In this document: positions 27,375-35,192 of the stretch, piece by piece
Layout: each line of letters starts with the position of its first letter
How positions within the stretch are numbered: position 1 is the stretch's first letter
Source: Shewanella litoralis
GTDB taxonomy: Bacteria > Pseudomonadota > Gammaproteobacteria > Enterobacterales > Shewanellaceae
Assembly: GCF_009828585.1 (NCBI RefSeq)
Contig: NZ_WSRZ01000007.1
Span: 104,172 to 168,171, forward strand
Length of the DNA stretch: 64,000 nucleotides
Direction of reading: 5' to 3'
Position numbers and translations under genes: made by a program
The notes under the pieces: model-generated
Database searches by the model: none
Seen by the model: only the letters and a program-made list of their open reading frames with translations
What the model was told of the DNA's origin: nothing

Positions 27375-28529
27375 ATGCTTCAAATTGATACAGATATTGC
27401 GGGTAAAATTGTCGACCGCACAATGAAAATTATTGGCCACAATATCAATGTCATGAACGCACAAGCTGTCATTCTCGGTTCAGGTGAAAAGCACCGTATC
27501 GGCACCATTCATGAAGGGGCTTTACTTGCCATTAGCCAAAACCGTAACGTCGAAATAAATCACACCATTGCCGCGAATTTACAAGGCGTAAAACCAGGGT
27601 TAAACCTTCCCCTGCACTACCAGGGGCAAGTTGTTGGCGCAATTGGCATCACTGGCGAGCCTGACACTTTAAGCCATTATGGCGAATTGCTTAAAATGAC
27701 CGCTGAAATGATTGTCGAGCAAGCTAACTTGCAAGAACAGCTACAGTGGCAAAATCGCCAAAAAGAAGAGTTTATTTCACAGCTTATTCTTGCTAGCGAA
27801 ACAGAACTGCCGTCACTAAAACAGTGGGCATTGCAATTAGGAATTGATTTGTCGATGCCACGAGTTGCAGCCATCATTGAACTCGACAGCCATAACGCGG
27901 CTTTTCAGCAAGACAATCAAGCACTCAAACAAGTGATGTACTTGCTGCAACACCCCATGCGTGACAATTTAATCGCAATGACATCGCTCACTCAATTAGT
28001 GATCCTTAAACCGGCATTTCTAGACGGCAAGCAATTTGACCCCGAACTTGAAAGCCAGCGCATCGATAAATTACTCAAACGCCTGCCAGCAAACATGCAA
28101 TTGCGTTTACACATCGCATTAGGCCATTATTTTAGTGGTGATTTAGGCATTACATACTCTTACCGTACAGCCCAAGAAACCCTCGACATTGGCAAAAAAT
28201 ATCACCCAGAAAAAAGCAAATATCTGTATCAAGACTACAGTTTACCGGTATTACTTTCGGGCTTGCGTCATCACTGGCGAGGTAATGCACTTGCAGCGCC
28301 TTATCAAAAGTTGATTGAAGCTGACAATAATCAACAATTACAAAAGACCTTAGCGGCATATTTACAGCACATGGGCGACTTACAAGCGTGTGCCAACAGC
28401 TTGTTTATCCATAGAAATACCCTGCGTTATCGACTTGATAAAATTCAAAACGTGACCAATATTGATTTGCATAATTTCAATGGTTTACTCAGTTTGTACC
28501 TCGGGCAACTTATCCACCAGCCGGAATAA
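27375..28529 (+). CDS. cdaR: CdaR/SdaR family regulator of sugar-diacid/glycerate genes
   Basis: This is a 384-residue regulator (E. coli CdaR is 385). The N-terminal diacid-recognition domain starts at DIAGKIVDRTMKIIGHNINV and includes GLNLPLHYQGQVVGAIGITG. The C-terminal PucR-type helix-turn-helix contains DLQACANSLFIHRNTLRYRL. CdaR activates galactarate, glucarate and glycerate genes in E. coli. GAGGGG precedes the ATG. The two genes downstream encode a GntP-type permease and glycerate kinase, so glycerate is the probable signal. Confidence 0.93.
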   Translation: MLQIDTDIAGKIVDRTMKIIGHNINVMNAQAVILGSGEKHRIGTIHEGALLAISQNRNVEINHTIAANLQGVKPGLNLPLHYQGQVVGAIGITGEPDTLSHYGELLKMTAEMIVEQANLQEQLQWQNRQKEEFISQLILASETELPSLKQWALQLGIDLSMPRVAAIIELDSHNAAFQQDNQALKQVMYLLQHPMRDNLIAMTSLTQLVILKPAFLDGKQFDPELESQRIDKLLKRLPANMQLRLHIALGHYFSGDLGITYSYRTAQETLDIGKKYHPEKSKYLYQDYSLPVLLSGLRHHWRGNALAAPYQKLIEADNNQQLQKTLAAYLQHMGDLQACANSLFIHRNTLRYRLDKIQNVTNIDLHNFNGLLSLYLGQLIHQPE

Positions 28530-28546
28530 ATTAACCAACACAACAA

Positions 28547-28564
28547 ATTGTGCATTTACACAAT
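28547..28564. promoter_or_regulatory. candidate CdaR operator upstream of the glycerate permease
   Basis: A perfect dyad, ATTGTG-N6-CACAAT, lies in the cdaR to permease gap about 110 bp before the permease ATG. A symmetric site here fits the regulator encoded next door. Assignment to CdaR is inference. Confidence 0.55.
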
Positions 28565-28674
28565 AAACAACACAAAATATCCACCCAGTTGATGCAAATG
28601 AACAAAGCAATTTAGGGTTAATGATTTACTATTGTTGAGTGTTTTTACCCTCAAACAATAATAATGAGTAACCT

Positions 28675-30033
28675 ATGGGCTTAATATTGATCTTACTCGG
28701 CGTGATCGCGTTTATCGTGGTTGCCACCTCCAAATTTAAACTACATCCGTTCTTAACCCTAATCTTAGCCTCCTTTATTGCCGCTTTTGCTTACGGCCTG
28801 CCAAGCCAAGAAATTGCCAAAACCATCACTAACGGTTTTGGTGGCATTCTTGGTTACATTGGTTTGGTGATTGTCTTGGGGACAATCATTGGCACTATTT
28901 TAGAAAAAAGTGGCGCGGCCATTACCATGGCAGAAGTGGTCATTAAGCTTTTTGGACAACGTTTTCCAACCTTAACCATGTCGATCATCGGCTACCTGGT
29001 GTCAATCCCGGTTTTTTGCGACTCAGGCTTCGTGATTTTAAACTCGCTAAAGCAATCAATGGCTCACCGTATGAAGGTGTCTAACGTGGCAATGAGTGTT
29101 GCGTTAGCGACGGGGCTTTATGCTACCCATACATTTGTACCGCCAACACCAGGGCCAATTGCCGCAGCAGGTAACCTAGGCCTAGAGTCACAATTAGGCT
29201 TAGTCATTGCTGTCGGTGTCTTTGTGGCTGCTATTGCTGCATTTGCAGGCATGCTTTGGGCTAATCGCTTTAAAAACGAAGAACCTGATGGTGAAGGTGC
29301 AGAAGAGCTAACTCAACAACTTGATCAACTCGATGACCTTAAAAATGCTTACGGTAAATTACCGAGCCCAGCTAAAGCATTTGCACCGATTTTTGTGCCT
29401 ATTGCACTGATTTGTTTAGGCTCGATTGCCAGCTTCCCGTCTAAACCACTTGGCGAAGAAGGCATATTTTCACTATTAGTGTTTTTAGGGCAACCGGTTA
29501 ATGCCTTAATGATTGGTTTGCTGCTGTCTTTATCACTTTTAAAAAGCGATAAAAAAATTGCCGAGTTCAGTGAGCGCATAAGCCAGGGCTTGGTGGTTGC
29601 TGCGCCTATTTTGCTGATCACGGGAGCCGGTGGCGCATTTGGCGCGGTGTTAAAAGCAACAGAAATTGGCGCATTCCTTGGCAGCAGTTTATCGGCATTA
29701 GGCGTCGGGATATTTATGCCATTTATCGTCGCCAGTGCATTAAAGTCAGCACAAGGTTCATCAACGGTAGCTTTAGTGGCCACTTCAGCATTGGTCGCGC
29801 CATTATTGGGTGATATCGGTCTTGATTCTGAAATGGGCCGCGTACTAACAGTGATGGCAATTGGTGCTGGCGCAATGACAGTATCACATGCTAATGACAG
29901 CTTCTTTTGGGTTGTCACCCAATTTAGCCGCATGAGTGTTAAGCAAGCTTATCGCGCACAAACTGCAGCAACATTAATCCAAGGTGTCACCGCCATGATT
30001 ACTGTGTACCTCCTCAGTTTATTTTTACTGTAA
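28675..30033 (+). CDS. GntP family permease, probable glycerate transporter
   Basis: This is a 452-residue integral membrane protein with about 12 hydrophobic segments. GntP-family signatures include GFGGILGYIGLVIVLGTIIG, IPVFCDSGFVIL and THTFVPPTPGPIAAAG, with HANDSFFWVV near the C terminus. The family transports gluconate, glycerate and related hydroxy acids with protons. Its position between cdaR and garK supports glycerate as substrate. The gap to garK is only 16 bp, so the two are an operon. Confidence 0.9.
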   Translation: MGLILILLGVIAFIVVATSKFKLHPFLTLILASFIAAFAYGLPSQEIAKTITNGFGGILGYIGLVIVLGTIIGTILEKSGAAITMAEVVIKLFGQRFPTLTMSIIGYLVSIPVFCDSGFVILNSLKQSMAHRMKVSNVAMSVALATGLYATHTFVPPTPGPIAAAGNLGLESQLGLVIAVGVFVAAIAAFAGMLWANRFKNEEPDGEGAEELTQQLDQLDDLKNAYGKLPSPAKAFAPIFVPIALICLGSIASFPSKPLGEEGIFSLLVFLGQPVNALMIGLLLSLSLLKSDKKIAEFSERISQGLVVAAPILLITGAGGAFGAVLKATEIGAFLGSSLSALGVGIFMPFIVASALKSAQGSSTVALVATSALVAPLLGDIGLDSEMGRVLTVMAIGAGAMTVSHANDSFFWVVTQFSRMSVKQAYRAQTAATLIQGVTAMITVYLLSLFLL

Positions 30034-30049
30034 ATTATCAGGGCCATAT

Positions 30050-31219
30050 ATGAAAATCGTAATTGCACCAGACTCGTTTAAAGAAAGCCTTAGTGCACTT
30101 GAAGTAGCAAACGCCATTGAGCAAGGGTTTAAACATATTTTCCCCGATGCACACTATTGTAAAGTCCCCATGGCTGATGGTGGCGAAGGCACAGTGCAAG
30201 CTATGGTAGATGCAACCGGTGGACATATAATAGAACGTCTCGTTACCGGCCCATTAGGCACGCCGGTAAAGGCATTTTATGGCATCCTTGGGCAACCTGA
30301 TGCAAACGGTCAGCATACTGCCGTCATTGAGATGGCGGCAGCATCAGGCCTTCATTTAGTGCCACCAACACAACGAAACCCACTATTGACCACCAGTTTT
30401 GGTGTCGGCGAATTAATCGCCGATGCACTTAACCAGGGGATCAGACACATCATTTTAGGCCTAGGTGGCAGCGCGACCAATGATGCTGGCGCAGGCATGA
30501 TGCAAGCGCTTGGCGCCAAACTCACCGATATTACGGGGAACAATATTAAATTGGGTGGTGCTGCACTTGCGACATTACACAGTATAGATATTCAGTCACT
30601 GCATCCAAATATCAGTGATTGCACAATAGAAGTCGCCTGTGATGTAGACAATCCACTTTGCGGACCTCGTGGAGCAAGTGCCATTTTTGGTCCACAAAAA
30701 GGCGCAAGTCCTGCCATGATAGAACAACTCGACCAGGCATTGGCTCACTTTGCCAACGTTATTAACCGTCAACAATCACCGCACATCAAATTAGGCTGTG
30801 AACATCAAGCGGGTGCCGGTGCTGCTGGCGGTATGGGCTTTGGGGTTATGGCATTACTCGCTGCAACCTTAAAGCCTGGCGTCGACATCGTGACAGAAAC
30901 GGTTGAGCTCGCAAAACATTGCCAGGATGCCGATTTAGTTATCACAGGCGAAGGGCGAATTGATGGTCAAACTGTCTATGGCAAAACCCCAATGGGTGTG
31001 CTCAATGTAGCTAAAAGATACAATGTACCCACCATTGGTATCGCCGGCTGCTTAGGTGATAACGCTGATGCGATTATTCAACAAGGAATGACAGCCATTT
31101 TCCCTATTATTCCTGCGGTGCAATCGTTAGAACAAGTCTTGTCTGATGCTCAGGTAAACTTAACCAATACGGCGCAGAATATTGCCGCGGTATGGTCGCT
31201 CTCATTCAAGCAAAACTAA
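30050..31219 (+). CDS. garK: glycerate 2-kinase (GarK/GlxK type)
   Basis: This is a 389-residue kinase of the type 1 glycerate kinase family. It begins MKIVIAPDSFKESLSALEVA, followed by VPMADGGEGTVQAMVDATGG, LGLGGSATNDAGAGMMQALG and the C-terminal TGEGRIDGQTVYGKTP, all family signatures. It phosphorylates D-glycerate at C2, feeding 2-phosphoglycerate into lower glycolysis. It is cotranscribed with the permease gene. Length is full. Confidence 0.95.
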   Translation: MKIVIAPDSFKESLSALEVANAIEQGFKHIFPDAHYCKVPMADGGEGTVQAMVDATGGHIIERLVTGPLGTPVKAFYGILGQPDANGQHTAVIEMAAASGLHLVPPTQRNPLLTTSFGVGELIADALNQGIRHIILGLGGSATNDAGAGMMQALGAKLTDITGNNIKLGGAALATLHSIDIQSLHPNISDCTIEVACDVDNPLCGPRGASAIFGPQKGASPAMIEQLDQALAHFANVINRQQSPHIKLGCEHQAGAGAAGGMGFGVMALLAATLKPGVDIVTETVELAKHCQDADLVITGEGRIDGQTVYGKTPMGVLNVAKRYNVPTIGIAGCLGDNADAIIQQGMTAIFPIIPAVQSLEQVLSDAQVNLTNTAQNIAAVWSLSFKQN

Positions 31220-31522
31220 GTGTAAAGTGAGCCACAATCCGCGCCTTATACTCAATAGTGTTAGGCGCTTTTTACGATGTAACCTAAGATCGAAATAATA
31301 AACGCATTTTAAACAGTCCTTTGCCCTGCTAACTACGTAGAATTGACTTACAATAGGTTAGTACCAATCTGTATTAATAAGTGACCTGTAGTATAAATAC
31401 TTGAAGCTAAGCAAGGCTTACAGTAAAGTTAGCACCCTCTTTTCGTCCTACAGACATAGCGCGTATTTTAACGCATTTGTCATCGTCTATAGGATGCAGT
31501 TTTCACCACAACGGCAAGCACA
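31220..31522. other. 303-bp intergenic region with the garK terminator
   Basis: A hairpin GCGCCT...AGGCGC followed by TTTTT (31241-31273) ends the glycerate operon. The remaining 250 bp, before panP, has no supported gene and should hold the panP promoter. Confidence 0.6.
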
Positions 31523-33181
31523 ATGACCTCAAAAATCACCCGTCAAGCTCAGGCTTCTGCAGACAGTTTATTGCGTATCTTTACCGCACCAGAAGACGCC
31601 ACCTCGACGTTAAGCATTATTGAACAGAGGTTATCTCAAGACTTAGCCGGATTTTTAGGCAATAGCATTGCCGCATTAGAAAAACCGTTATCAGAAATCG
31701 AAACTGACTTTAATGCCCATCAAATTCCAGTAGACCCCACTTTTGTGTCTGACTACGCTGACGAAATTATGCAAAATTTGGTGGCCCATTCAGTCCATAC
31801 GGCAGCACCAAGTTTTATTGGTCACATGACCTCAGCCCTACCTTATTTTGTGTTGCCGTTATCTAAAATGATGGTTGGGCTTAATCAAAACTTAGTTAAA
31901 ATTGAAACATCAAAAGCTTTTACCCCGCTAGAGCGTCAGGTGTTAGGCATGATGCATCACTTAGTGTATCAACAGCCCGGTAACTTTTATGATCAATGGA
32001 TGCACAGCGCCAATCATTCCTTAGGTGCATTTTGTTCTGGCGGTACAGTCGCTAACATCACTGCATTATGGATTGCTCGTAACCGATTACTCAAACCGCA
32101 AGGTGACTTTAAAGGCATCACCCGCGAAGGCATGCCAAAAGCGCTGCGATTTTATGGCTTTGATGATTTAGCCATTTTAGTGTCCGAGCGTGGACATTAC
32201 TCTTTAGGCAAAACCGCGGATTTACTGGGCATAGGCCGCGACAATATTATCAGCATCGCAACCGATGAAAATAATAAAGTCGATGTCGAGGCTATGCGCC
32301 AAGCCGCTAACACTCTTGCGGCGCAAAATATTAAGGTGATGGCCATTGTTGGCGTTGCTGGCACAACCGAAACCGGTAATGTTGACCCGTTAACAGAGCT
32401 GGCAGAACTGGCTGCAGAGTTACAATGCCACTTCCACGTTGACGCAGCATGGGGCGGCGCAAGCCTGTTATCTAACAAATACCGCCATTTACTCAAAGGC
32501 ATAGAACTTGCTGACTCGGTCACCATTGATGCTCATAAACAGATGTATGTACCAATGGGGGCTGGCATGGTGATATTTAAAGATCCTGAGCTTGCACAAG
32601 CCATTGTGCATCATGCGGAATATATCTTACGTGTGGGCTCTAAGGATTTAGGTAGCCAAACACTAGAGGGCTCTCGCCCAGGTATGGCGATGCTAGTACA
32701 TGCTTGCCTGCAAATTATTGGCCGCGACGGTTATGAGATTTTAATTAATAACAGCTTAGAAAAAGCCCGTTATTTTGCATCGATTATTGAGCAACACCCA
32801 AAGTTTGAATTAGTGACCAAACCTGAGTTATGTTTACTCACTTATCGATATATTCCCAGTACAGTACAGCAGTTACTTAACGATGCAGTAGCAAATGATA
32901 ACGAGCCCTTAGTTCGTCAAATAAATGAGCTTCTCGATGGCTTAACCCAATTTATTCAAAAGCATCAACGTGAACAAGGTAAGTCATTTGTTTCGCGTAC
33001 CCGTATTAAACCAGCCAAATATTTCAGGCAGCACACTACGGTATTTAGAGTGGTATTAGCTAACCCGCTTACCAACGAGCAAATATTGCATGACGTGTTG
33101 ACTGAGCAAGCTGAAATAGCCCAATTAGACAATGAGTTTTTACCACAACTGTTAGCTTTGGTGACACAACCCCATCAATAA
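31523..33181 (+). CDS. panP: PLP-dependent aspartate 1-decarboxylase, PanP type
   Basis: This is a 552-residue fold-type I decarboxylase of group II (glutamate decarboxylase-like). HVDAAWGGASLLS holds the PLP-contacting Asp, and SVTIDAHKQMYVPMGAG holds the Schiff-base Lys (about residue 339). Length and N-terminal features fit the PanP subfamily of Vibrio and Shewanella, which makes beta-alanine from aspartate for pantothenate in species lacking PanD. Older annotations call it glutamate decarboxylase, and substrate specificity cannot be proven from sequence. A gene of this type follows the mtr/glycerate block in S. oneidensis too. Confidence 0.85.
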   Translation: MTSKITRQAQASADSLLRIFTAPEDATSTLSIIEQRLSQDLAGFLGNSIAALEKPLSEIETDFNAHQIPVDPTFVSDYADEIMQNLVAHSVHTAAPSFIGHMTSALPYFVLPLSKMMVGLNQNLVKIETSKAFTPLERQVLGMMHHLVYQQPGNFYDQWMHSANHSLGAFCSGGTVANITALWIARNRLLKPQGDFKGITREGMPKALRFYGFDDLAILVSERGHYSLGKTADLLGIGRDNIISIATDENNKVDVEAMRQAANTLAAQNIKVMAIVGVAGTTETGNVDPLTELAELAAELQCHFHVDAAWGGASLLSNKYRHLLKGIELADSVTIDAHKQMYVPMGAGMVIFKDPELAQAIVHHAEYILRVGSKDLGSQTLEGSRPGMAMLVHACLQIIGRDGYEILINNSLEKARYFASIIEQHPKFELVTKPELCLLTYRYIPSTVQQLLNDAVANDNEPLVRQINELLDGLTQFIQKHQREQGKSFVSRTRIKPAKYFRQHTTVFRVVLANPLTNEQILHDVLTEQAEIAQLDNEFLPQLLALVTQPHQ

Positions 33182-33674
33182 CGTCGATGTCTATAACCTG
33201 TTAGCTAGCTTCGCGTCGCCCCGGCATTCAGGTGTTTGTATTTTTGACTTATGGCTAATGGCCGCAAACGCTTAAGTTCGCATGGTTCCACCCTGCACTT
33301 GCCAAAAGGGGATTAACAGCAATCCTCTTTTGGCTCATCCCTGCCATTCCGTCCTCAAGTTCAGAGTTGAATTTGGACATTTTAAAGCTAAACCAACGCG
33401 TTTTGGGTGGACCAAAATTTGTTAGCACCTTTCACGTCGTCCCGGCAATGCTTTTGAGCCGGGAAGACAATTAAATCAATTTACTACCTTAATCGGGTGT
33501 TGGCGAAACAACACAACGTTAGTGGCCGCTGGCCATATAAATAGTTTCATTATGCTAGGGGTTAAGCCAAAGAACTTAGCGACTATTCGAATTACCCGCT
33601 CTTATAGCCGCGTAGCGACCTAGCAGGACAAAGTCCGCTCTAGCATCTAGATTCTGGTATGTATATGTAAAGGA
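33182..33674. other. non-coding stretch before the tRNA remnants
   Basis: No gene is supported. One strong hairpin (GCCAAAAGGGGATT / AATCCTCTTTTGGC, 33301-33334) lacks a T-run. A shorter one (CCCGGC...GCCGGG) lies near 33440-33465. The text has the patchwork look of decayed repeats, but no complete element was identified. Confidence 0.45.
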
Positions 33675-33768
33675 TGGTACCCGAGGCAGGACTACTCTTG
33701 ATAGCAAAGAATGGCACGCCTGATGTTCAACCAGAGCGCGAGGGATTTTGCTTTTGCTTTTAATCCTT
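33675..33768 (-). pseudogene. degenerate tRNA-Leu copy A with expanded loops
   Basis: Compared with the intact tRNA-Leu at 34029-34114, the 3' acceptor side, variable region and anticodon-stem 5' half are still recognisable (TGGTACCCGAGG; GCGAGGGATTTT on the plus strand). The T-loop GAACC is replaced by about 20 unrelated bases, the variable region is enlarged, and GCTTTTGCTTTT interrupts the anticodon loop. The 5' half is lost. It cannot fold as a tRNA. Confidence 0.75.
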
Positions 33769-33790
33769 AACAATCAAACTCAAATTGCAG

Positions 33791-33827
33791 ACGTAAAAAA
33801 GCCCCGACTGATGTCGAGGCTTTTTTA
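33791..33827 (-). terminator. rho-independent terminator, copy 1
   Basis: AAAAAAGCC-CGAC / GTCG-GGCTTTTTT hairpin with T-run. It is the outer copy of a repeated terminator (second copy at 33955-33991), about 164 bp apart, duplicated with the tRNA-Leu remnant. Confidence 0.8.
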
Positions 33828-33851
33828 CACCATACTTACGTATGTAGAGGA

Positions 33852-33930
33852 TGGTACCCGAGGCCGGACTTGCGCTCGCACGCCTGATGTTCAACCAGAG
33901 CGCGAGGGATTTTGCTTTTGATTTTAATCC
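33852..33930 (-). pseudogene. degenerate tRNA-Leu copy B with expanded loops
   Basis: This is similar to copy A: TGGTACCCGAGGCCGGACTT of the 3' acceptor and T-arm is intact, then GCGCTCGCACGCCTGATG replaces part of the T/variable region, and GCTTTTGATTTT interrupts the anticodon loop. It shares the flank ATCCTTAACAATCAAACTCA with copy A, so the two arose by tandem duplication after the loop changes. Confidence 0.75.
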
Positions 33931-33954
33931 TTAACAATCAAACTCAAATTACAG

Positions 33955-33991
33955 ACGTAAAAAAGCCCCGACTGATGTCGAGGCTTTTTTA
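33955..33991 (-). terminator. terminator of the Gly-Cys-Leu tRNA operon
   Basis: On the minus strand this hairpin with T-run follows the intact tRNA-Leu by about 40 bp. It is identical in core to the copy at 33791-33827. Confidence 0.85.
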
Positions 33992-34028
33992 CACCATACT
34001 TACGTATGCAATTTCTTACTATAAATAA

Positions 34029-34114
34029 TGGTACCCGAGGCCGGACTTGAACCGGCACGCTTATTCAGCGAGGGATTTTAAATCCCTTGTGTCTACCGAT
34101 TCCACCACTCGGGC
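34029..34114 (-). tRNA. tRNA-Leu(TAA)
   Basis: Cloverleaf on the minus strand: acceptor GCCCGAG / CTCGGGT with A73 and encoded CCA; anticodon arm AGGGA-TTTAAAA-TCCCT gives anticodon TAA. A long variable arm, as expected for Leu, and T-loop TTCAAG... fit a class II tRNA. It is last in the Gly-Cys-Leu operon. Confidence 0.95.
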
Positions 34115-34161
34115 AAAGTGTGTTTTAACCGTTACTCATTGTAACCATTAAAAGCAATTTG

Positions 34162-34235
34162 TGGAGGCGCGACCCGGAGTCGAACCGAGATCGACGGATT
34201 TGCAATCCGCAGCATAGCCATTCTGCCATCGCGCC
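34162..34235 (-). tRNA. tRNA-Cys(GCA)
   Basis: Acceptor GGCGCGA / TCGCGCC with T73 and CCA; anticodon loop ATTGCAAAT gives GCA; T-arm GGTTCGACTCC is normal. It is the middle gene of the operon. Confidence 0.96.
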
Positions 34236-34275
34236 ATACTTACCAACTTCAAATCCATCGGATAAGATAAGAAAT

Positions 34276-34351
34276 TGGAGCGACATATCGGGTTCGAACC
34301 GATGACCTATACCTTGGCAAGGTATCGCTCTACCAACTGAGCTAATGTCGC
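34276..34351 (-). tRNA. tRNA-Gly(GCC)
   Basis: Acceptor GCGACAT / ATGTCGC with T73 and CCA; anticodon arm ACCTTGCCAAGGT gives GCC; D-arm AGCTCAGTTGGTAGAGC and T-arm are normal. It is the first intact gene of the operon. Confidence 0.96.
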
Positions 34352-34388
34352 TTACAAAACTTTTATAATGCATATTATCACTGCCAAT

Positions 34389-34430
34389 AAGGTATCGTCT
34401 TTCAACCTATTCAACTGAGCTAATGTTGCA
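34389..34430 (-). pseudogene. tRNA-Gly remnant
   Basis: On the minus strand GCAACATTAGCTCAGTTG copies the 5' half of the adjacent tRNA-Gly. The D-arm is then interrupted (AATAGGTTGAAAGA) before GATACCTT, where the copy ends. It lies between the operon promoter and the intact tRNA-Gly, so it was probably once the first gene of the operon. Confidence 0.75.
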
Positions 34431-34509
34431 TTTTCAATCTCGTAAACAACCATGATTAACATATCACCCTAAGGCTTGCTGCTGACTCATCACTTGTCTA
34501 CGGGGAGGC

Positions 34510-34537
34510 ATTCTACCGAATTAACCTCGTGTGTCAA
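34510..34537 (-). promoter_or_regulatory. promoter of the Gly-Cys-Leu tRNA operon
   Basis: On the minus strand, TTGACA and TAGAAT are 16 bp apart, followed by a GC-rich discriminator (GCCTCCCCG), the stringent-type layout of tRNA promoters. Confidence 0.75.
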
Positions 34538-34599
34538 TTATTGATTTAAGCAATTTTGACTGTTTGCGCACTAAATAAACTTATTGAACTATTATTACA

Positions 34600-35148
34600 C
34601 TATTCAGCGGTTAAATCTTTCCAAGCTGCTGAAATATAACTCATCATCGACCAAAACGTTAATGCCGCTGCAACATAAAACAATGCAAAAGCTAAGTCAG
34701 TGAGTAACGGTGTGGGCTTCCAAATCAGGCCAACAATTGCCGCCATCTGCGCTGCCGTTTTATATTTACCTATCCAGGACACGGCGACTACGCCACGTTT
34801 ACCTATTTCTGCCATCCATTCACGTAATGCTGAAATGACAATCTCACGGCCAATCATAAACAACGACGCTAAGGTTAAGTACATATTGTCATTTTGTTGA
34901 ACCAGTAAAACCAGTGCAGTTGACACCATGACTTTATCGGCAACCGGATCTAAAAAAGCACCGAAACGAGTTAATTGACCTAGTTTGCGCGCCGCGTAGC
35001 CGTCTAACCAATCCGTTAGCGCTGCGAGCCAAAAAATAAATGCGGCGACAAAAGGCGCCCATGTATAGGGGAGATAAAAAATCACTATAAATACAGGCAG
35101 CAGAGCAATACGAAATAAAGTCAGTGCGATAGGTACATTAAACGGCAT
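34600..35148 (-). CDS. pgsA: CDP-diacylglycerol-glycerol-3-phosphate 3-phosphatidyltransferase
   Basis: This 182-residue membrane enzyme makes phosphatidylglycerophosphate, the first committed step to phosphatidylglycerol and cardiolipin. The CDP-alcohol phosphotransferase motif is present as TDWLDGYAARKLGQLTRFGAFLDPVADK (the D-x2-D-G-x2-A-R-x8-G-x3-D-x3-D pattern, about residues 41-68; only key residues matter). Several membrane helices follow. It lies 45 bp downstream of uvrC, the usual uvrY-uvrC-pgsA order. Confidence 0.96.
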   Translation of the reverse strand: MPFNVPIALTLFRIALLPVFIVIFYLPYTWAPFVAAFIFWLAALTDWLDGYAARKLGQLTRFGAFLDPVADKVMVSTALVLLVQQNDNMYLTLASLFMIGREIVISALREWMAEIGKRGVVAVSWIGKYKTAAQMAAIVGLIWKPTPLLTDLAFALFYVAAALTFWSMMSYISAAWKDLTAE

Positions 35149-35192
35149 AAAAAGACCAATTTGTCAGAAGCAGCGCCAATCTTGCCTTAATT

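Noticed and set aside
29349-29933. 194-codon minus-strand frame opposite the GntP permease gene
   Set aside because: Antisense shadow of a membrane-protein gene; no ribosome site or known domain.
33301-33334. Hairpin as panP terminator
   Set aside because: Strong stem but no T-run and 120 bp after the stop; listed only as a hairpin within the non-coding stretch.
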